DNA of 23,396 nucleotides from CAYHGV01 sp964356135. Lineage in GTDB: Bacteria > Hydrothermota > Tepidihabitantia > CAYHGV01. Numbering within the stretch: position 1 is the stretch's first letter; every line of letters begins with the position of its first letter. The stretch covers positions 1 through 23,396 of the forward strand of contig CAYHGV010000042.1 in assembly GCA_964356135.1 (NCBI GenBank), read 5' to 3'. The notes under the pieces were generated by a model. The model saw only the letters and a program-made list of their open reading frames with translations, searched no databases and had not been told where the DNA came from. Below are positions 6,125 through 15,135 of the stretch, piece after piece. Both the position numbers and the translations under genes were made by a program.

Positions 6125-7435
6125 CTACCGGTTTGCCGAACGGACAAGGACAAGTTTTCGGGTGAGCGAACCGCGGGCAGTTGACATTTTTGCGAAATAT
6201 ACGCCGTGGGCGAGCGATTGTTCCGGCTGCCAGTGGATACTACCTGCCGGGGTTTGATTCAAATCGAAGCGTTTAATAACCCTGCCATTGGCGTCATAGA
6301 GTGCAAGCGTAGACTTTTCCTTGTCGACCACGTACTCAATAGACAGAATACCATCGGCAAGCCAGCGTGCGTTGAGTTTTGGTTCCGGTGCAGGTTTTGA
6401 TTCGGCGATGGCGGTGAAGTCAACCTCGATCGATACGGTATCATTGGGTGGCACCTCATCGGCGGGATAAACGACCTCGCCGCAGATGGTATAGCGATTG
6501 GAAGCAGGGGGAGAGAAGCCGAATGAAAATTCTTTGTCCTCACTGGCGGACAGGCTGATGAGGGTGGTCTCAGCTTGAATCAGGCTGGTGGAATCAAAGA
6601 TGGTAAGTATCAATTGGGCATCCTCAGCCGAGCGGCTGGCGTTGTTTTTGACCTCGATGTTGATACCATAGGGTGCGGTGTACAGATCGAGAACCGAGAT
6701 TTCTTTTGCCTCGAGGTCACCAGGTGGTTCACTCGAATAATCCGGTTCCCAGATTACCGGACCGGATGGAAGCTCGTTAGGGTCAACCGCAATCCAGGCG
6801 GCTTTGGTTACGATCAGGGAGGTAAAAGCAGCATTTGCCTGGGTAAGGGTGGCGAGGCTGTTGAAACCGGCTGAGTGGTCAGGGGTTTTGTAGTGCATCG
6901 GGAGCGCGACAATCGGGTTGACCCGGTTAATAAGATCGTTCGCATCGCTGGCATCAATGGTCGGTCCGCCACCTACCGGAATGAAAAGGAATGAGGTTTG
7001 GGCGAGGACGGTGCTATCGCCGGCAGATAGTGCATCGCCGTAATCGCCCAGGTGGTTGAACTTCAAACCCCCAGCCTGCCAGGTCATGATGTGATTATCG
7101 CCTTCCGCCCCGGTCGGAAAGTGTTTGGTGGGTGTGGCAGTGAAGTCGATTCCGCGGGCAGAGCCGTTTGCCCAGAAGATAAGGGTCGGAGTACCGCCCA
7201 CTCCGGCCGAATAATTGTGGTCGAAATGGTCGTGGCTCATAACGACGACATCGGCGGTAATGCCGGTTGGAAAGTCAGGGCCGGTTGTCAGGTCGAAGGG
7301 GTCAGTGATGATGCGGATGCCCGAGGGTAAAACGACCTCGAACATCGAATGACCGTAGTAGCCGAGCCGCAGCTTGGGCGATGCGGCAAAAAGAATTAAC
7401 GGGAGCATCGTCACGACGATAACACTCCTGTTCAT
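6125..7435 (-). CDS. Secreted metallo-beta-lactamase-fold hydrolase with C-terminal sorting domain
   Basis: A 436-residue protein with a signal peptide (residues 1-18). Residues 22-230 form an UlaG-like metallo-beta-lactamase domain: SHDHFDH (H68, H70, D72, H73), GDYGD (130-134) and LPMHYKT (178-184, H181) supply the expected metal ligands. Residues about 240-345 look like an extracellular beta-sandwich (CARDB/Ig-like). The last 75 residues (LALYDANGRVIKRF, then GVYFAKM and RKLVLVR) match the type A C-terminal sorting domain used by type IX secretion. The substrate is unknown; cytoplasmic relatives act on phosphorylated sugars or lactones, so an exported version is notable. The gene lies 42 bp after the macroglobulin gene with AAAGGAG before its ATG, so the two are probably co-transcribed. 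Confidence 0.9.
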   Translation of the reverse strand: MNRSVIVVTMLPLILFAASPKLRLGYYGHSMFEVVLPSGIRIITDPFDLTTGPDFPTGITADVVVMSHDHFDHNYSAGVGGTPTLIFWANGSARGIDFTATPTKHFPTGAEGDNHIMTWQAGGLKFNHLGDYGDALSAGDSTVLAQTSFLFIPVGGGPTIDASDANDLINRVNPIVALPMHYKTPDHSAGFNSLATLTQANAAFTSLIVTKAAWIAVDPNELPSGPVIWEPDYSSEPPGDLEAKEISVLDLYTAPYGINIEVKNNASRSAEDAQLILTIFDSTSLIQAETTLISLSASEDKEFSFGFSPPASNRYTICGEVVYPADEVPPNDTVSIEVDFTAIAESKPAPEPKLNARWLADGILSIEYVVDKEKSTLALYDANGRVIKRFDLNQTPAGSIHWQPEQSLAHGVYFAKMSTARGSLTRKLVLVRSANR

Positions 7436-7477
7436 AATTTCTCCTTTCCTTTTAAAGGCAGTCCTATTGTCCTGTTC

Positions 7478-10400
7478 CTATTCTTGAATTTTGACCAGCT
7501 GCTCGTTGGAATGGGCACGTTCGTCCGGGAAATACATCAACGAGATTGCCGCCGGCATCGCGTGGAAGGTTCCGGGGAGAAATGGTTTTACAATATAGGA
7601 GAGGGTATGGGAGCCGGAGTAGAGGTGGCTGATGAAAAAGGCGACCCGATCGTCGTGGACTTCACGGTCCGCCCACCACCAGCTCCACCAGCTGTAGCCG
7701 GTATAGCCCCGTTCGTCCGGGATTATGTAACTCTCCGTATTCTTGACCACTTCGACCCCAGCCGGCAACGGGTCTTCGACCATCACATACTCGTTTTCAT
7801 CGCTCCCATCAAGAGTCAGTTTGACGAGGAGAGGTTCTCCGACTTTAGCGACACCGCTGAACGGAACCTTCTGATAGACGATTCGGTCCTGGGATTCTGC
7901 CGGACGCAGATGGTAATATTCGCGGCTGATCTGAAGGCGGTTGCCGCCGGCCTGGATGTTTTCTTCCTGGCTGTAGTACGTAATAATGAATGAATAGAAA
8001 AGGAATCCTTTGCCGGTTTTGGAGATTTCGACCCGGTTGTTTCCGATTTTTATCGCAGCACTACCCACGGTCAGGGCATCGTTACATTGATTGAGGTTGT
8101 TTTTATTGATGCTCAACTCTTTGATCTTCTGACCGTTGATCGTCAGCGCCAACTGGAAATTCGGCGGGCGGTCAGGGTAGCGACTTAAAAATTCGGCTAA
8201 CGCCAGCAGGGCAAGAGCGGTATCTTTGGTCGATTTCCAGCCCGTTCCCTGGCGGTGGCGTAAGAGCCAATAGGTTGCCTTGAAAACGAGATCGTTTTTA
8301 GGTTCGACCGCTAATAGTGCCCGGAGGGCAGTGGCGGTGATTTCGGTCGCATCGTCATACCAGGAGTGGGGTGTTCTTCCCTCCCAGTAGCACATCTCGC
8401 CCAGCATCTTTGCCGATTTTTTTAAGCGGGCAAGGTAGGAATTGGACTCGGCTTTTCGGTCTAAACGGGTAAGGGTGAGAACCATCAGCGCCTGGCCGTA
8501 GGGATTGAGATTGTCCGGGTTGAGCTGGGGGAGAATGGATTCGAAGGTCGATTTCAGATCTTTTTTGCTGAACGAGAGCGTATAGAGCATAAAAGCTTTC
8601 GTGACCGGCTCGAGGTCGGTGGTACCGAACTGATAAATTAAAGAATTAGTCCCCCGTTCTAAAGCCGACGGGGTAACACTATAGCCTGCTTCTTGTGCAA
8701 GGAATAATCCATAGAGGGCGTAGGCGGTCATGAACGGATCGGTTTCGTCGTGTTCCCACCAACCCCAACCACCATCACTGTGCTGGTAGTTGTAGAGCCG
8801 TGCCAGTCCTTTGGCAATCATGACCGGCAATTCCTTGGCTAATGCCGGGTCGCCGCGTTTCGGGTCTTTAATCAATTTTGCCAAAACCAGGTCAGGCAAA
8901 AAGCTCGACATCGTTTGTTCGACGCAGCCATAGGGGTACGAGGCGAGATATTTGAGACCGGCAAAAATCCCGGCGGAATAGGTTGGAGTCAACGTAATCG
9001 CCGCCCGGATATTTCTCTTCGCCGCTTCCGGCGGAACGGTAAAATCCTTAGAGTCAGTTTGGTTGTCCTGCCGCAGGATGCCGCCGATGTTTAAGGTTCG
9101 CTCCAAACCATGGGGTTGGGACGGGACGACGAGTTTGACCGCATCCTGGGCCTGAGGCGAAGCGACCCGGGCAAGGAGCTCAACCGGCCCGGCACTGGTT
9201 GCTCGCACCGGCCAGTCGATGCGGGCAGAGCCGCCGACCGGGATGTCGGTTTCAATCGAGGCGGCGGACAGAAGCTCAACGCCCGAAACATTTAATCCCA
9301 TCTGAACATGCTGGTCGCGGTCGAGATAGTTATGGGCGATGGTCGTTATGACTAAGCTGTCCCGTTCGGTAAAGAACCGCGGTGGAATGAGCCGGACGAG
9401 GAGGTCTTTTTTTACGAGGGTCTTCAAGATATTTTCTCCGACCAACGTCTGGGCAGTGAATGCTTTGACCGTGGTGCGCCAGGTCGTGAGGTTATCAGGA
9501 TACTCGAGTTTGACCCAGGCTTTACCCTGACGGTTGGTAGTAACCGAAGCAAGCCAGAATGCAGTGTCTTTGAATTTTTCTCGCACTGCCGGTTCTTCCC
9601 GGCCTTTGTAGGCGGCAAGAACTTCTTTATCCTTTGCCGCCGAAGCAAGTTCCCGGTAGCCGCGCTCGTAACCCCAGAACGAGAAGTAGGCTGAGCTTGA
9701 GGTGGAAACGAGGTGTTCTTGTTCGCCGTAGAAAAACTGGTCGATGGGTGGGGCGATCTCGGATGCGAGGGAATAGATCGCTTCATCGACGACACCGAAC
9801 GAGAGTTCGCACTCGACCGGTCGATTCCGGGCATCGCGCACCTCAACCGCGATACTGCCGGTTTCGCCCGGTTTATATTTATTCTTATCAGCGCTGAGCT
9901 GGATTGTGAGAAGCCGGTCGGTGGTCGATACTTTTATGCCTTGAGTTTTTTCATCAAAATTATCTTCGACCAGCTGGCAGATACTGAAGTAGAAATTGGG
10001 TGCGTACTCCTTCTTGACCGGCAGCTGGATTAAAGCGGTGTTGCCTTTGAGTTCCACCGTCTGGTAGTAGTAGATGCCGACTCCTTCAACCGTCGTTAAC
10101 AGGCAGGAGCCCTCGTTGGGCGAAATGACGAGAAAATTAGCCACTTCTCCCGGCTGGTATTCTTTTTTGCTTGCGATAATCTCTAACTGGTCGGTTTGGT
10201 AAGAAAAATACTCGCCTTTGGTGACCCAGAACCACTCTTCGGATTGTGCGGTGTTGCCGGCATCATCGGTTACCATGGCGACAACCCGGTAATCGCCTTC
10301 CCGGGTCGGTTGGTATTCGAGCTTGCCCCGGCCATAGGTGTCGGTGAAGGTGTTGGTTCTAAAAATTTCTTTGCCTTCGCAGAGGACGGTGATCGCAACC

Positions 10401-11971
10401 GGCGCAGCGGTTGGTTTTTCCAAGAGGTCGGTGGTTTTAAGCTGAATCGTCAGCCGTTCGTAGGGTTTGAGGACATAGGTGCTGGTTTGGGCATTGACGA
10501 CGACCATCGCGGCGAACGCCTTTGCCTGGGTTCTGCCGGTTTCTTCATGGCGTGCCTTGTCCCGGACCCGTGCTTCAAATTTATAAATAAATGACTCGGT
10601 GGCTTTGGGCAGTTGGTAGTCGAAGCGGGTCCGGCCCTGGTTGTCGGTCGTGCCGGTCAACTCTTCCAACAGGTCATAGCCATAGTACCATCCGTAGGAA
10701 TAGCGGGCACGGTAGATGACGAGTTTTACCGCACCGTCAACCACCGGTGCACCGAAGAAGTAGTCGGTTTTGACATCAATGCCGATTTTTTCACCCTGAA
10801 CATATGCCGGTTTATCGGTTTTGACTTCTATTTTGTATTCGGGTTTGCGATACTCTTCGACCTGGAACTGGACCGAATGGTACGAATTGTTGATTCGGGT
10901 CGATAGCGTATAGCGACCGAGCTTTGCTTTATCACTCAGGAGCAGTGAATCGGAGAGCGAACCGAATTTGTTGGTCGTTACCTCCTGCTCATAAATTTTC
11001 GTCCCGTCCGGGTCGGTAACTTCAACCGCTATTTTTTTTCCGCCCAGTGTTTTGTATTCGCCGCGATCGAACTCCCGGACGATCCCTTTGAAGTAGACGA
11101 CCTGCGCCGGGCGGTAGATCGGCCGTTCGGTATAGAGGTAGACTTTATAATGGGCGTCGGTTTCGCCGTAAAAATAGCTCTCGGAGATGGCGAAATCCGG
11201 TCCATTTTTGGCAAGGACGATGATACCGCTGGTATCAACTTTCGTCAGATACATTCCATCCCGATTGCTCTTCCCCGATTTTACCACCGTCGTATCAGTG
11301 ATGATGACGATATCGGTATTCGCTTTCGGTGCTCCGCGCTGCCGCTCGCAGGTGAAGACCAGAAAATCTTTGGGGCTCTGTTTGGTGATAACGCCGATCG
11401 TGGTGACAATGATCGGCGCGTAGGCGACCCGCAGTCCATAATAGGCTTCCAGGAGGTAGACGCCGGGTTCCATTGTTCCCAGGTTGAGGTCGCCGTAGTA
11501 GTAGCCGTAGTCCTCTTCGCCTTCTTTGGGAATGAGATATTTTTCCTCCTGGACCAGGGGAAATTCCTTAAGCACGGGCACGGTTCCTTTGACCGGCGGT
11601 CTCGGTTTTTCGGCTACGGTCTCAATGCCCAAATAATCGCGTAAAGCGACCCGGCTCGGTTCGGTGAGAATTTCTCGAACCAGATAGCGGCTGTCTTTCG
11701 CCGGTCGCTGGACAATATCTTTTAAAATATTGAATGAGTTCATGACCTGTTTGGTATTGGCAGTGGTGATTGAATGAGGGTCGGACTGTTTTTTGAAAAA
11801 ATCTATCGGCTTGTCGATCCGGTAGAGACGGAGGTTGAGGAGATCGATTCCCTCGGTTTCCAACCGGACGGTAATTTCTTCGCCCGGCGCATACATCCGG
11901 GAGGAAAGGTACAGGTATGGTTTTGCTACCAGGCTGGTTACAAACATTGCTAAACAGAGCAACAAGCGCAT
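7478..11971 (-). CDS. Bacterial alpha-2-macroglobulin (thioester protease trap)
   Basis: A 1497-residue exported protein of the alpha-2-macroglobulin family, which traps foreign proteases covalently. The signal peptide (residues 1-16, ending SLVA) has no usable lipobox, unlike E. coli YfhM. Repeated macroglobulin beta-sandwich domains fill roughly residues 20-800 (for example YTERPIYRPAQVVYFKG). FWLASVTTNRQGKAWVKLEY, near 800-820, is the usual segment before the thioester region. The thioester motif YGCVEQ is intact (C1016, Q1019). It is followed by an alpha-alpha thioester domain to about 1290 and a receptor-binding-like C-terminal region (DPLPAGVEVV, SWWSWWWADREVHDDRVAFF). AGGAGG precedes the ATG, and a consensus promoter lies 25 bp upstream of the start. 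The gene is divergent from the PorV-like gene. Confidence 0.96.
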   Translation of the reverse strand: MRLLLCLAMFVTSLVAKPYLYLSSRMYAPGEEITVRLETEGIDLLNLRLYRIDKPIDFFKKQSDPHSITTANTKQVMNSFNILKDIVQRPAKDSRYLVREILTEPSRVALRDYLGIETVAEKPRPPVKGTVPVLKEFPLVQEEKYLIPKEGEEDYGYYYGDLNLGTMEPGVYLLEAYYGLRVAYAPIIVTTIGVITKQSPKDFLVFTCERQRGAPKANTDIVIITDTTVVKSGKSNRDGMYLTKVDTSGIIVLAKNGPDFAISESYFYGETDAHYKVYLYTERPIYRPAQVVYFKGIVREFDRGEYKTLGGKKIAVEVTDPDGTKIYEQEVTTNKFGSLSDSLLLSDKAKLGRYTLSTRINNSYHSVQFQVEEYRKPEYKIEVKTDKPAYVQGEKIGIDVKTDYFFGAPVVDGAVKLVIYRARYSYGWYYGYDLLEELTGTTDNQGRTRFDYQLPKATESFIYKFEARVRDKARHEETGRTQAKAFAAMVVVNAQTSTYVLKPYERLTIQLKTTDLLEKPTAAPVAITVLCEGKEIFRTNTFTDTYGRGKLEYQPTREGDYRVVAMVTDDAGNTAQSEEWFWVTKGEYFSYQTDQLEIIASKKEYQPGEVANFLVISPNEGSCLLTTVEGVGIYYYQTVELKGNTALIQLPVKKEYAPNFYFSICQLVEDNFDEKTQGIKVSTTDRLLTIQLSADKNKYKPGETGSIAVEVRDARNRPVECELSFGVVDEAIYSLASEIAPPIDQFFYGEQEHLVSTSSSAYFSFWGYERGYRELASAAKDKEVLAAYKGREEPAVREKFKDTAFWLASVTTNRQGKAWVKLEYPDNLTTWRTTVKAFTAQTLVGENILKTLVKKDLLVRLIPPRFFTERDSLVITTIAHNYLDRDQHVQMGLNVSGVELLSAASIETDIPVGGSARIDWPVRATSAGPVELLARVASPQAQDAVKLVVPSQPHGLERTLNIGGILRQDNQTDSKDFTVPPEAAKRNIRAAITLTPTYSAGIFAGLKYLASYPYGCVEQTMSSFLPDLVLAKLIKDPKRGDPALAKELPVMIAKGLARLYNYQHSDGGWGWWEHDETDPFMTAYALYGLFLAQEAGYSVTPSALERGTNSLIYQFGTTDLEPVTKAFMLYTLSFSKKDLKSTFESILPQLNPDNLNPYGQALMVLTLTRLDRKAESNSYLARLKKSAKMLGEMCYWEGRTPHSWYDDATEITATALRALLAVEPKNDLVFKATYWLLRHRQGTGWKSTKDTALALLALAEFLSRYPDRPPNFQLALTINGQKIKELSINKNNLNQCNDALTVGSAAIKIGNNRVEISKTGKGFLFYSFIITYYSQEENIQAGGNRLQISREYYHLRPAESQDRIVYQKVPFSGVAKVGEPLLVKLTLDGSDENEYVMVEDPLPAGVEVVKNTESYIIPDERGYTGYSWWSWWWADREVHDDRVAFFISHLYSGSHTLSYIVKPFLPGTFHAMPAAISLMYFPDERAHSNEQLVKIQE

Positions 11972-11995
11972 CGTCCCTCCTTGAGTTAGAAATCA

Positions 11996-12023
11996 ACTAT
12001 AAAAGCTGTTTCCGGTCTGTCAA
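11996..12023 (-). promoter_or_regulatory. Sigma-70 promoter for the macroglobulin-hydrolase operon
   Basis: On the minus strand, TTGACA (12023-12018), a 16-bp spacer and TATAGT (12001-11996). The leader would be only about 18 nt long and contains the AGGAGG site. Confidence 0.75.
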
Positions 12024-12074
12024 TAGCGACTTTAGAAATTCGGTGTTTCAAGGAATCTCTCAAAAAGGGGTTTT

Positions 12075-12211
12075 TATCACGAAATACGAAGTATAGATTG
12101 AACGCAGTGAAATCAAAACCATTTTCGTTCCTTCGGGCTTTGATGGAGCGGTGCTCCATCTTTCCGCCATTCTGGGTGGCGGATTTCGTGGTGCTTTTTA
12201 TGGTTTTTCAG
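12075..12211. repeat. Dispersed intergenic repeat, copy B
   Basis: Shares with the copy at 19171, in order: TATCACGAAA, TTTGATG, GCTCCATCT exactly 14 bp after TTTGATG in both, CCATTCT, ATTTCGTG and TTTTTCAG. Internal palindromes differ between copies: GGAGC-GGT-GCTCC and TCCGCCA/TGGCGGA here. It fills much of the 414-bp divergent intergenic region together with three promoters. Confidence 0.7.
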
Positions 12212-12229
12212 GACTCTCTTCAAAACCTC

Positions 12230-12257
12230 TTGACAGCATTTGGTCGTTTTTTATAAT
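12230..12257 (+). promoter_or_regulatory. Consensus sigma-70 promoter P1 of the PorV-like gene
   Basis: TTGACA (12230-12235), a 16-bp spacer and TATAAT (12252-12257), perfect at both hexamers. Start expected near 12264, giving a leader of about 120 nt. Confidence 0.8.
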
Positions 12258-12323
12258 TTAGTATGTTTACCAAGGGGATAAGAGAGTGGGGGCCAGATAG
12301 TTTGATGCCACTGGTAGCAATCC

Positions 12324-12351
12324 TTGACATCTCTACGGCCCAATTTATAGT
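12324..12351 (+). promoter_or_regulatory. Sigma-70 promoter P2 of the PorV-like gene
   Basis: TTGACA (12324-12329), a 16-bp spacer and TATAGT (12346-12351). Start expected near 12358, about 28 nt before the ATG. Confidence 0.75.
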
Positions 12352-12385
12352 GTTATCGTAGCGTTATTTTTTAAGGAGGCTGCTA

Positions 12386-13510
12386 ATGAAAAAGGCTACA
12401 ATCGCTTTCGCCCTGCTGGCAAGTTTGGCGATGGCTTCTCAGCGGCCGGGCGCGGTCTTTTTGATGATCTGGCCGGGTGCCCGACCGACTGGTTTGGGCG
12501 GTGCGTTCAGTGCGGTGGCGGATGACGCCTGTGCAAACTATTATAATCCCGGCGGTCTGGCATTTATCAACTCGACCGTTGCTACCCTCCAGCATTCCAA
12601 TTGGTTGCCCGGACTCTATCCGGGAATGTATTATGAATATCTGGGATTTGGTCACTCGCTCAAAGAACGGGGGACGATCGGATTCGATGTGATCTACCTG
12701 TCAACCGGTGAAACCCAGGTTGTCGGACCGGACGGCGTCAACTACGGTCGCTATACGACCTTCGACATTGCCTTAGGCCCGGCATACGGATTCAAGCTGA
12801 AGCCGAATTTAGGTCTGGGGATGGCTTTCAAAATCATTTACTCATATCTTGTTCCGGAATGGGTTTTCAAGATACCGATCATTCGAGAAGGATTGGGCAT
12901 TGAGGCGGGTGGTACCGGTATCAGCTGGGCGTTCGACCTGGGTTTATTGTATCAAATCTCTTCAAAATTTTCTTTGGGGCTGAATCTTCAGAACTTCGGA
13001 CCGAATATCAGTTATACCGACACCGATGCATCCGACCCGTTACCCCGGATGCTACGGACGGGCGTTCGCTACGAACCTTTGCACACCCGGCTGTTTCGAC
13101 TGTTTGTTACCCCGGAATTGAACAAGGTTTTGGTGGGAATGTTTTATGACCCGGAGGACAGCCTTTCGTTTTTTAAGGAACTGGGTTATGAGTTTAACGA
13201 AGGCTGGAAGAGTCTGGGTGTGGAGTTCTGGTATTTTGATATGCTTTCCTTACGACTGGGCTACTTCGAGGATGCAACCGGTGCCCGGGGAGGCTTGGTC
13301 TTCAATGATGGCGGGCATACTTCGCACATTACCATCGCCGACTATATTTTTGGCGGAAAAGAGAAACGAAGCGGTGATTTTTCGGGACTGGGTTTCACGT
13401 TAGGCGGCGGGGTTAAATTTAAGGGGTTTCAGTTCGATATTGGCATTGACCAGTGGATTTATGATTTTAAAACCCAGAACTACAAATTTTCACTCTCCTA
13501 TCGTTTTTAA
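12386..13510 (+). CDS. PorV/PorQ-family outer-membrane beta-barrel protein
   Basis: A 374-residue outer-membrane protein with a signal peptide (MKKATIAFALLASLAMAS). The family signature follows directly: PGARPTGLGGAFSAVADD, then CANYYNPGGLAF (residues about 31-61), as in PorV/PorQ-type proteins. The rest is amphipathic beta strands ending in FSLSYRF, an aromatic terminus typical of barrel insertion. PorV shuttles sorting-domain cargo to the attachment machinery in type IX secretion, and two such cargo proteins are encoded in this window. It could instead be a more general relative of unknown role. It has two consensus promoters in tandem and AAGGAGG before the ATG, so it should be strongly expressed. 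An A/T-rich hairpin overlaps the stop codon (13503-13520). Confidence 0.88.
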   Translation: MKKATIAFALLASLAMASQRPGAVFLMIWPGARPTGLGGAFSAVADDACANYYNPGGLAFINSTVATLQHSNWLPGLYPGMYYEYLGFGHSLKERGTIGFDVIYLSTGETQVVGPDGVNYGRYTTFDIALGPAYGFKLKPNLGLGMAFKIIYSYLVPEWVFKIPIIREGLGIEAGGTGISWAFDLGLLYQISSKFSLGLNLQNFGPNISYTDTDASDPLPRMLRTGVRYEPLHTRLFRLFVTPELNKVLVGMFYDPEDSLSFFKELGYEFNEGWKSLGVEFWYFDMLSLRLGYFEDATGARGGLVFNDGGHTSHITIADYIFGGKEKRSGDFSGLGFTLGGGVKFKGFQFDIGIDQWIYDFKTQNYKFSLSYRF

Positions 13511-13611
13511 GATTAAAAACACGAAAGGACGGGGATGACACCGAGAGGCGTAGAGAAATTTCTCCTAGGTAGTGTTGGCTCCGGTGTTCCTTTCACCTCC
13601 AGGCAAATTTT

Positions 13612-13646
13612 CAATTTAGAATTTAGTGCTTGGGGTTTAGAATTTT
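13612..13646. repeat. AT-rich short direct repeat upstream of purA
   Basis: TTTAGAATTT occurs at 13615-13624 and again at 13636-13645, separated by GTGCTTGGGG-type sequence. The TAGAAT inside the second copy could serve as a -10 for purA, but its -35 is poor. Confidence 0.4.
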
Positions 13647-13655
13647 CTCTTTAGG

Positions 13656-14942
13656 ATGTCCTGTTTAGCGGTCGTCGGCTGCCAGTGGGGGGATGAAGGG
13701 AAAGGCAAGGTTGTCGATTTTCTCAGCCTCGAGATGGATATTGACGCGCGGTTTCAGGGCGGGCCGAATGCCGGCCATACGGTAAAATTTAAAGGTCAAG
13801 CCGTCGTCTTCCACCAGATACCGGCCGGCATCCTCCATTCGAATATCACCGGCCTGGTGGGTGCAGGTTGTATCATCGATCCGCTCGTTTTAAAAAATGA
13901 ATTGTCGGTTGTCGAAGAGTTGGGGATTTCAGTTAAGAATCGGTTGTTTATCAGCCCCTGGACTCATTTGATTATGCCCTATCACAAGATTATGGATGAG
14001 GTGCGGGAACAGAGCCGGGGTCGGGAGAAGATCGGGACGACCGGCCGCGGGATTGGATTCTGTTACGAGGATAAGTATGCCCGAATTGGGATTCGGGTTG
14101 GAGATTTAATGAAAGAATCGTTTTTTCGAGAGAAGTTAAAAAAGAACCTGGCGCAGAAGAATTTTCTCCTGATGGAACTCTATAAAGCCAATCCGCTATC
14201 CGAACGGAAGATTTTTCTTGATTATCTGGAGTATCGGAAGTTCATCGAACCGTTGATCGCAGATGTATCGGCATTGGTCAATAAAGCGTTAGCCCTAAAC
14301 AAACGGGTGTTGTTAGAAGGCGCACAAGGGGCTCTGTTAGACATCGACTATGGGACCTACCCCTATGTTACTTCGTCGTCACCAACGGCGGCCGGAGCTT
14401 GTGTCGGTTTGGGTATTGGTCCCACCAAAATCGACCGGGTTTTGGGTCTGGCAAAAGCCTATACCACCCGGGTGGGAATGGGACCGTTTCCGACCGAAGG
14501 GTCTGTGGAACTGTCCGAGCAATTGCGCAACCAGGGCAGCGAATACGGTGCTACGACCGGTCGACCAAGGCGCTGCGGCTGGTTCGACGCACCGTTGGTC
14601 CGGTATGCGGCACAGCTGAACGGGCTCGACAATCTGGCATTAACCAAGCTCGATATTTTAGACACGTTCACCGAATTAAAAATCGGAGTTGGCTACAGCT
14701 ATGAAGGCGAGACGCTCAAGGAATTTGACCCGGATTTGGCACCGTTTCTCGAACCACGCTATGTCGAGCTTCGGGGTTGGGGTAAGAGCACCCGTGATGC
14801 CAAAAAGCTCGAAGATCTGCCCAAAGAGGCACGGATCTATCTCGACCGGATTGAAACCGAAGTCGGTTTTCCCATTGGGATTGTTTCGGTCGGGGACGAG
14901 CGGGACGCAATCATCGTTACCAGTAACTTCAAACTTTCGTAA
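13656..14942 (+). CDS. purA: Adenylosuccinate synthetase
   Basis: PurA joins IMP and aspartate using GTP to make adenylosuccinate, the first committed step to AMP, in the cytoplasm. It is 428 residues, the normal family length. The GTP/IMP loop reads GCQWGDEGKGK (residues 8-18, with Cys where Ala is usual), with the catalytic D13. GPNAGHTV follows with H41; both match E. coli numbering. TTRVGMGPFPTE and GATTGRPRRCGWFDA, further on, are the IMP and aspartate-loop signatures. The start puts the glycine loop at the usual distance from the N-terminus. Ribosome binding is poor (AGG directly against the ATG), so the leader may be very short. No other purine genes are nearby. Confidence 0.98.
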   Translation: MSCLAVVGCQWGDEGKGKVVDFLSLEMDIDARFQGGPNAGHTVKFKGQAVVFHQIPAGILHSNITGLVGAGCIIDPLVLKNELSVVEELGISVKNRLFISPWTHLIMPYHKIMDEVREQSRGREKIGTTGRGIGFCYEDKYARIGIRVGDLMKESFFREKLKKNLAQKNFLLMELYKANPLSERKIFLDYLEYRKFIEPLIADVSALVNKALALNKRVLLEGAQGALLDIDYGTYPYVTSSSPTAAGACVGLGIGPTKIDRVLGLAKAYTTRVGMGPFPTEGSVELSEQLRNQGSEYGATTGRPRRCGWFDAPLVRYAAQLNGLDNLALTKLDILDTFTELKIGVGYSYEGETLKEFDPDLAPFLEPRYVELRGWGKSTRDAKKLEDLPKEARIYLDRIETEVGFPIGIVSVGDERDAIIVTSNFKLS

Positions 14943-15101
14943 CAAAGTCTGATAATACCGAGACCGAAAAAGACCTTTTTTGAGACCAAATCCGAAAGTT
15001 AGCCCGACGAAAAGTAGTTCAAATGATTAACCAATTGAAAATACTCTACCCGTTTTTCCCGATAATTTTATAGTCTGCCAGTTCCCCAAAAAAATATCCC
15101 C

Positions 15102-15129
15102 TTGATTTTTTTAAATTAAATCATAAAAT
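15102..15129 (+). promoter_or_regulatory. Probable promoter of radC giving a leaderless mRNA
   Basis: TTGATT (15102-15107), a 16-bp spacer and TAAAAT (15124-15129). The ATG at 15136 is 7 bp after the -10, where transcription should begin. No ribosome binding site lies before the ATG. The rest of the 193-bp gap after purA shows nothing recognisable. Confidence 0.55.
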
Positions 15130-15135
15130 AGTGGA

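Noticed and set aside
6125..7435. An antibiotic-resistance metallo-beta-lactamase
   Set aside because: The motifs fit the broad superfamily and the UlaG-like branch, and the sorting domain suggests a surface enzyme; nothing points to beta-lactam hydrolysis.
7484..7993. Plus-strand 169-codon frame opposite the macroglobulin C-terminus
   Set aside because: Antisense to an unmistakable macroglobulin domain; produced by codon bias. The same holds for the frame at 11150-11644.
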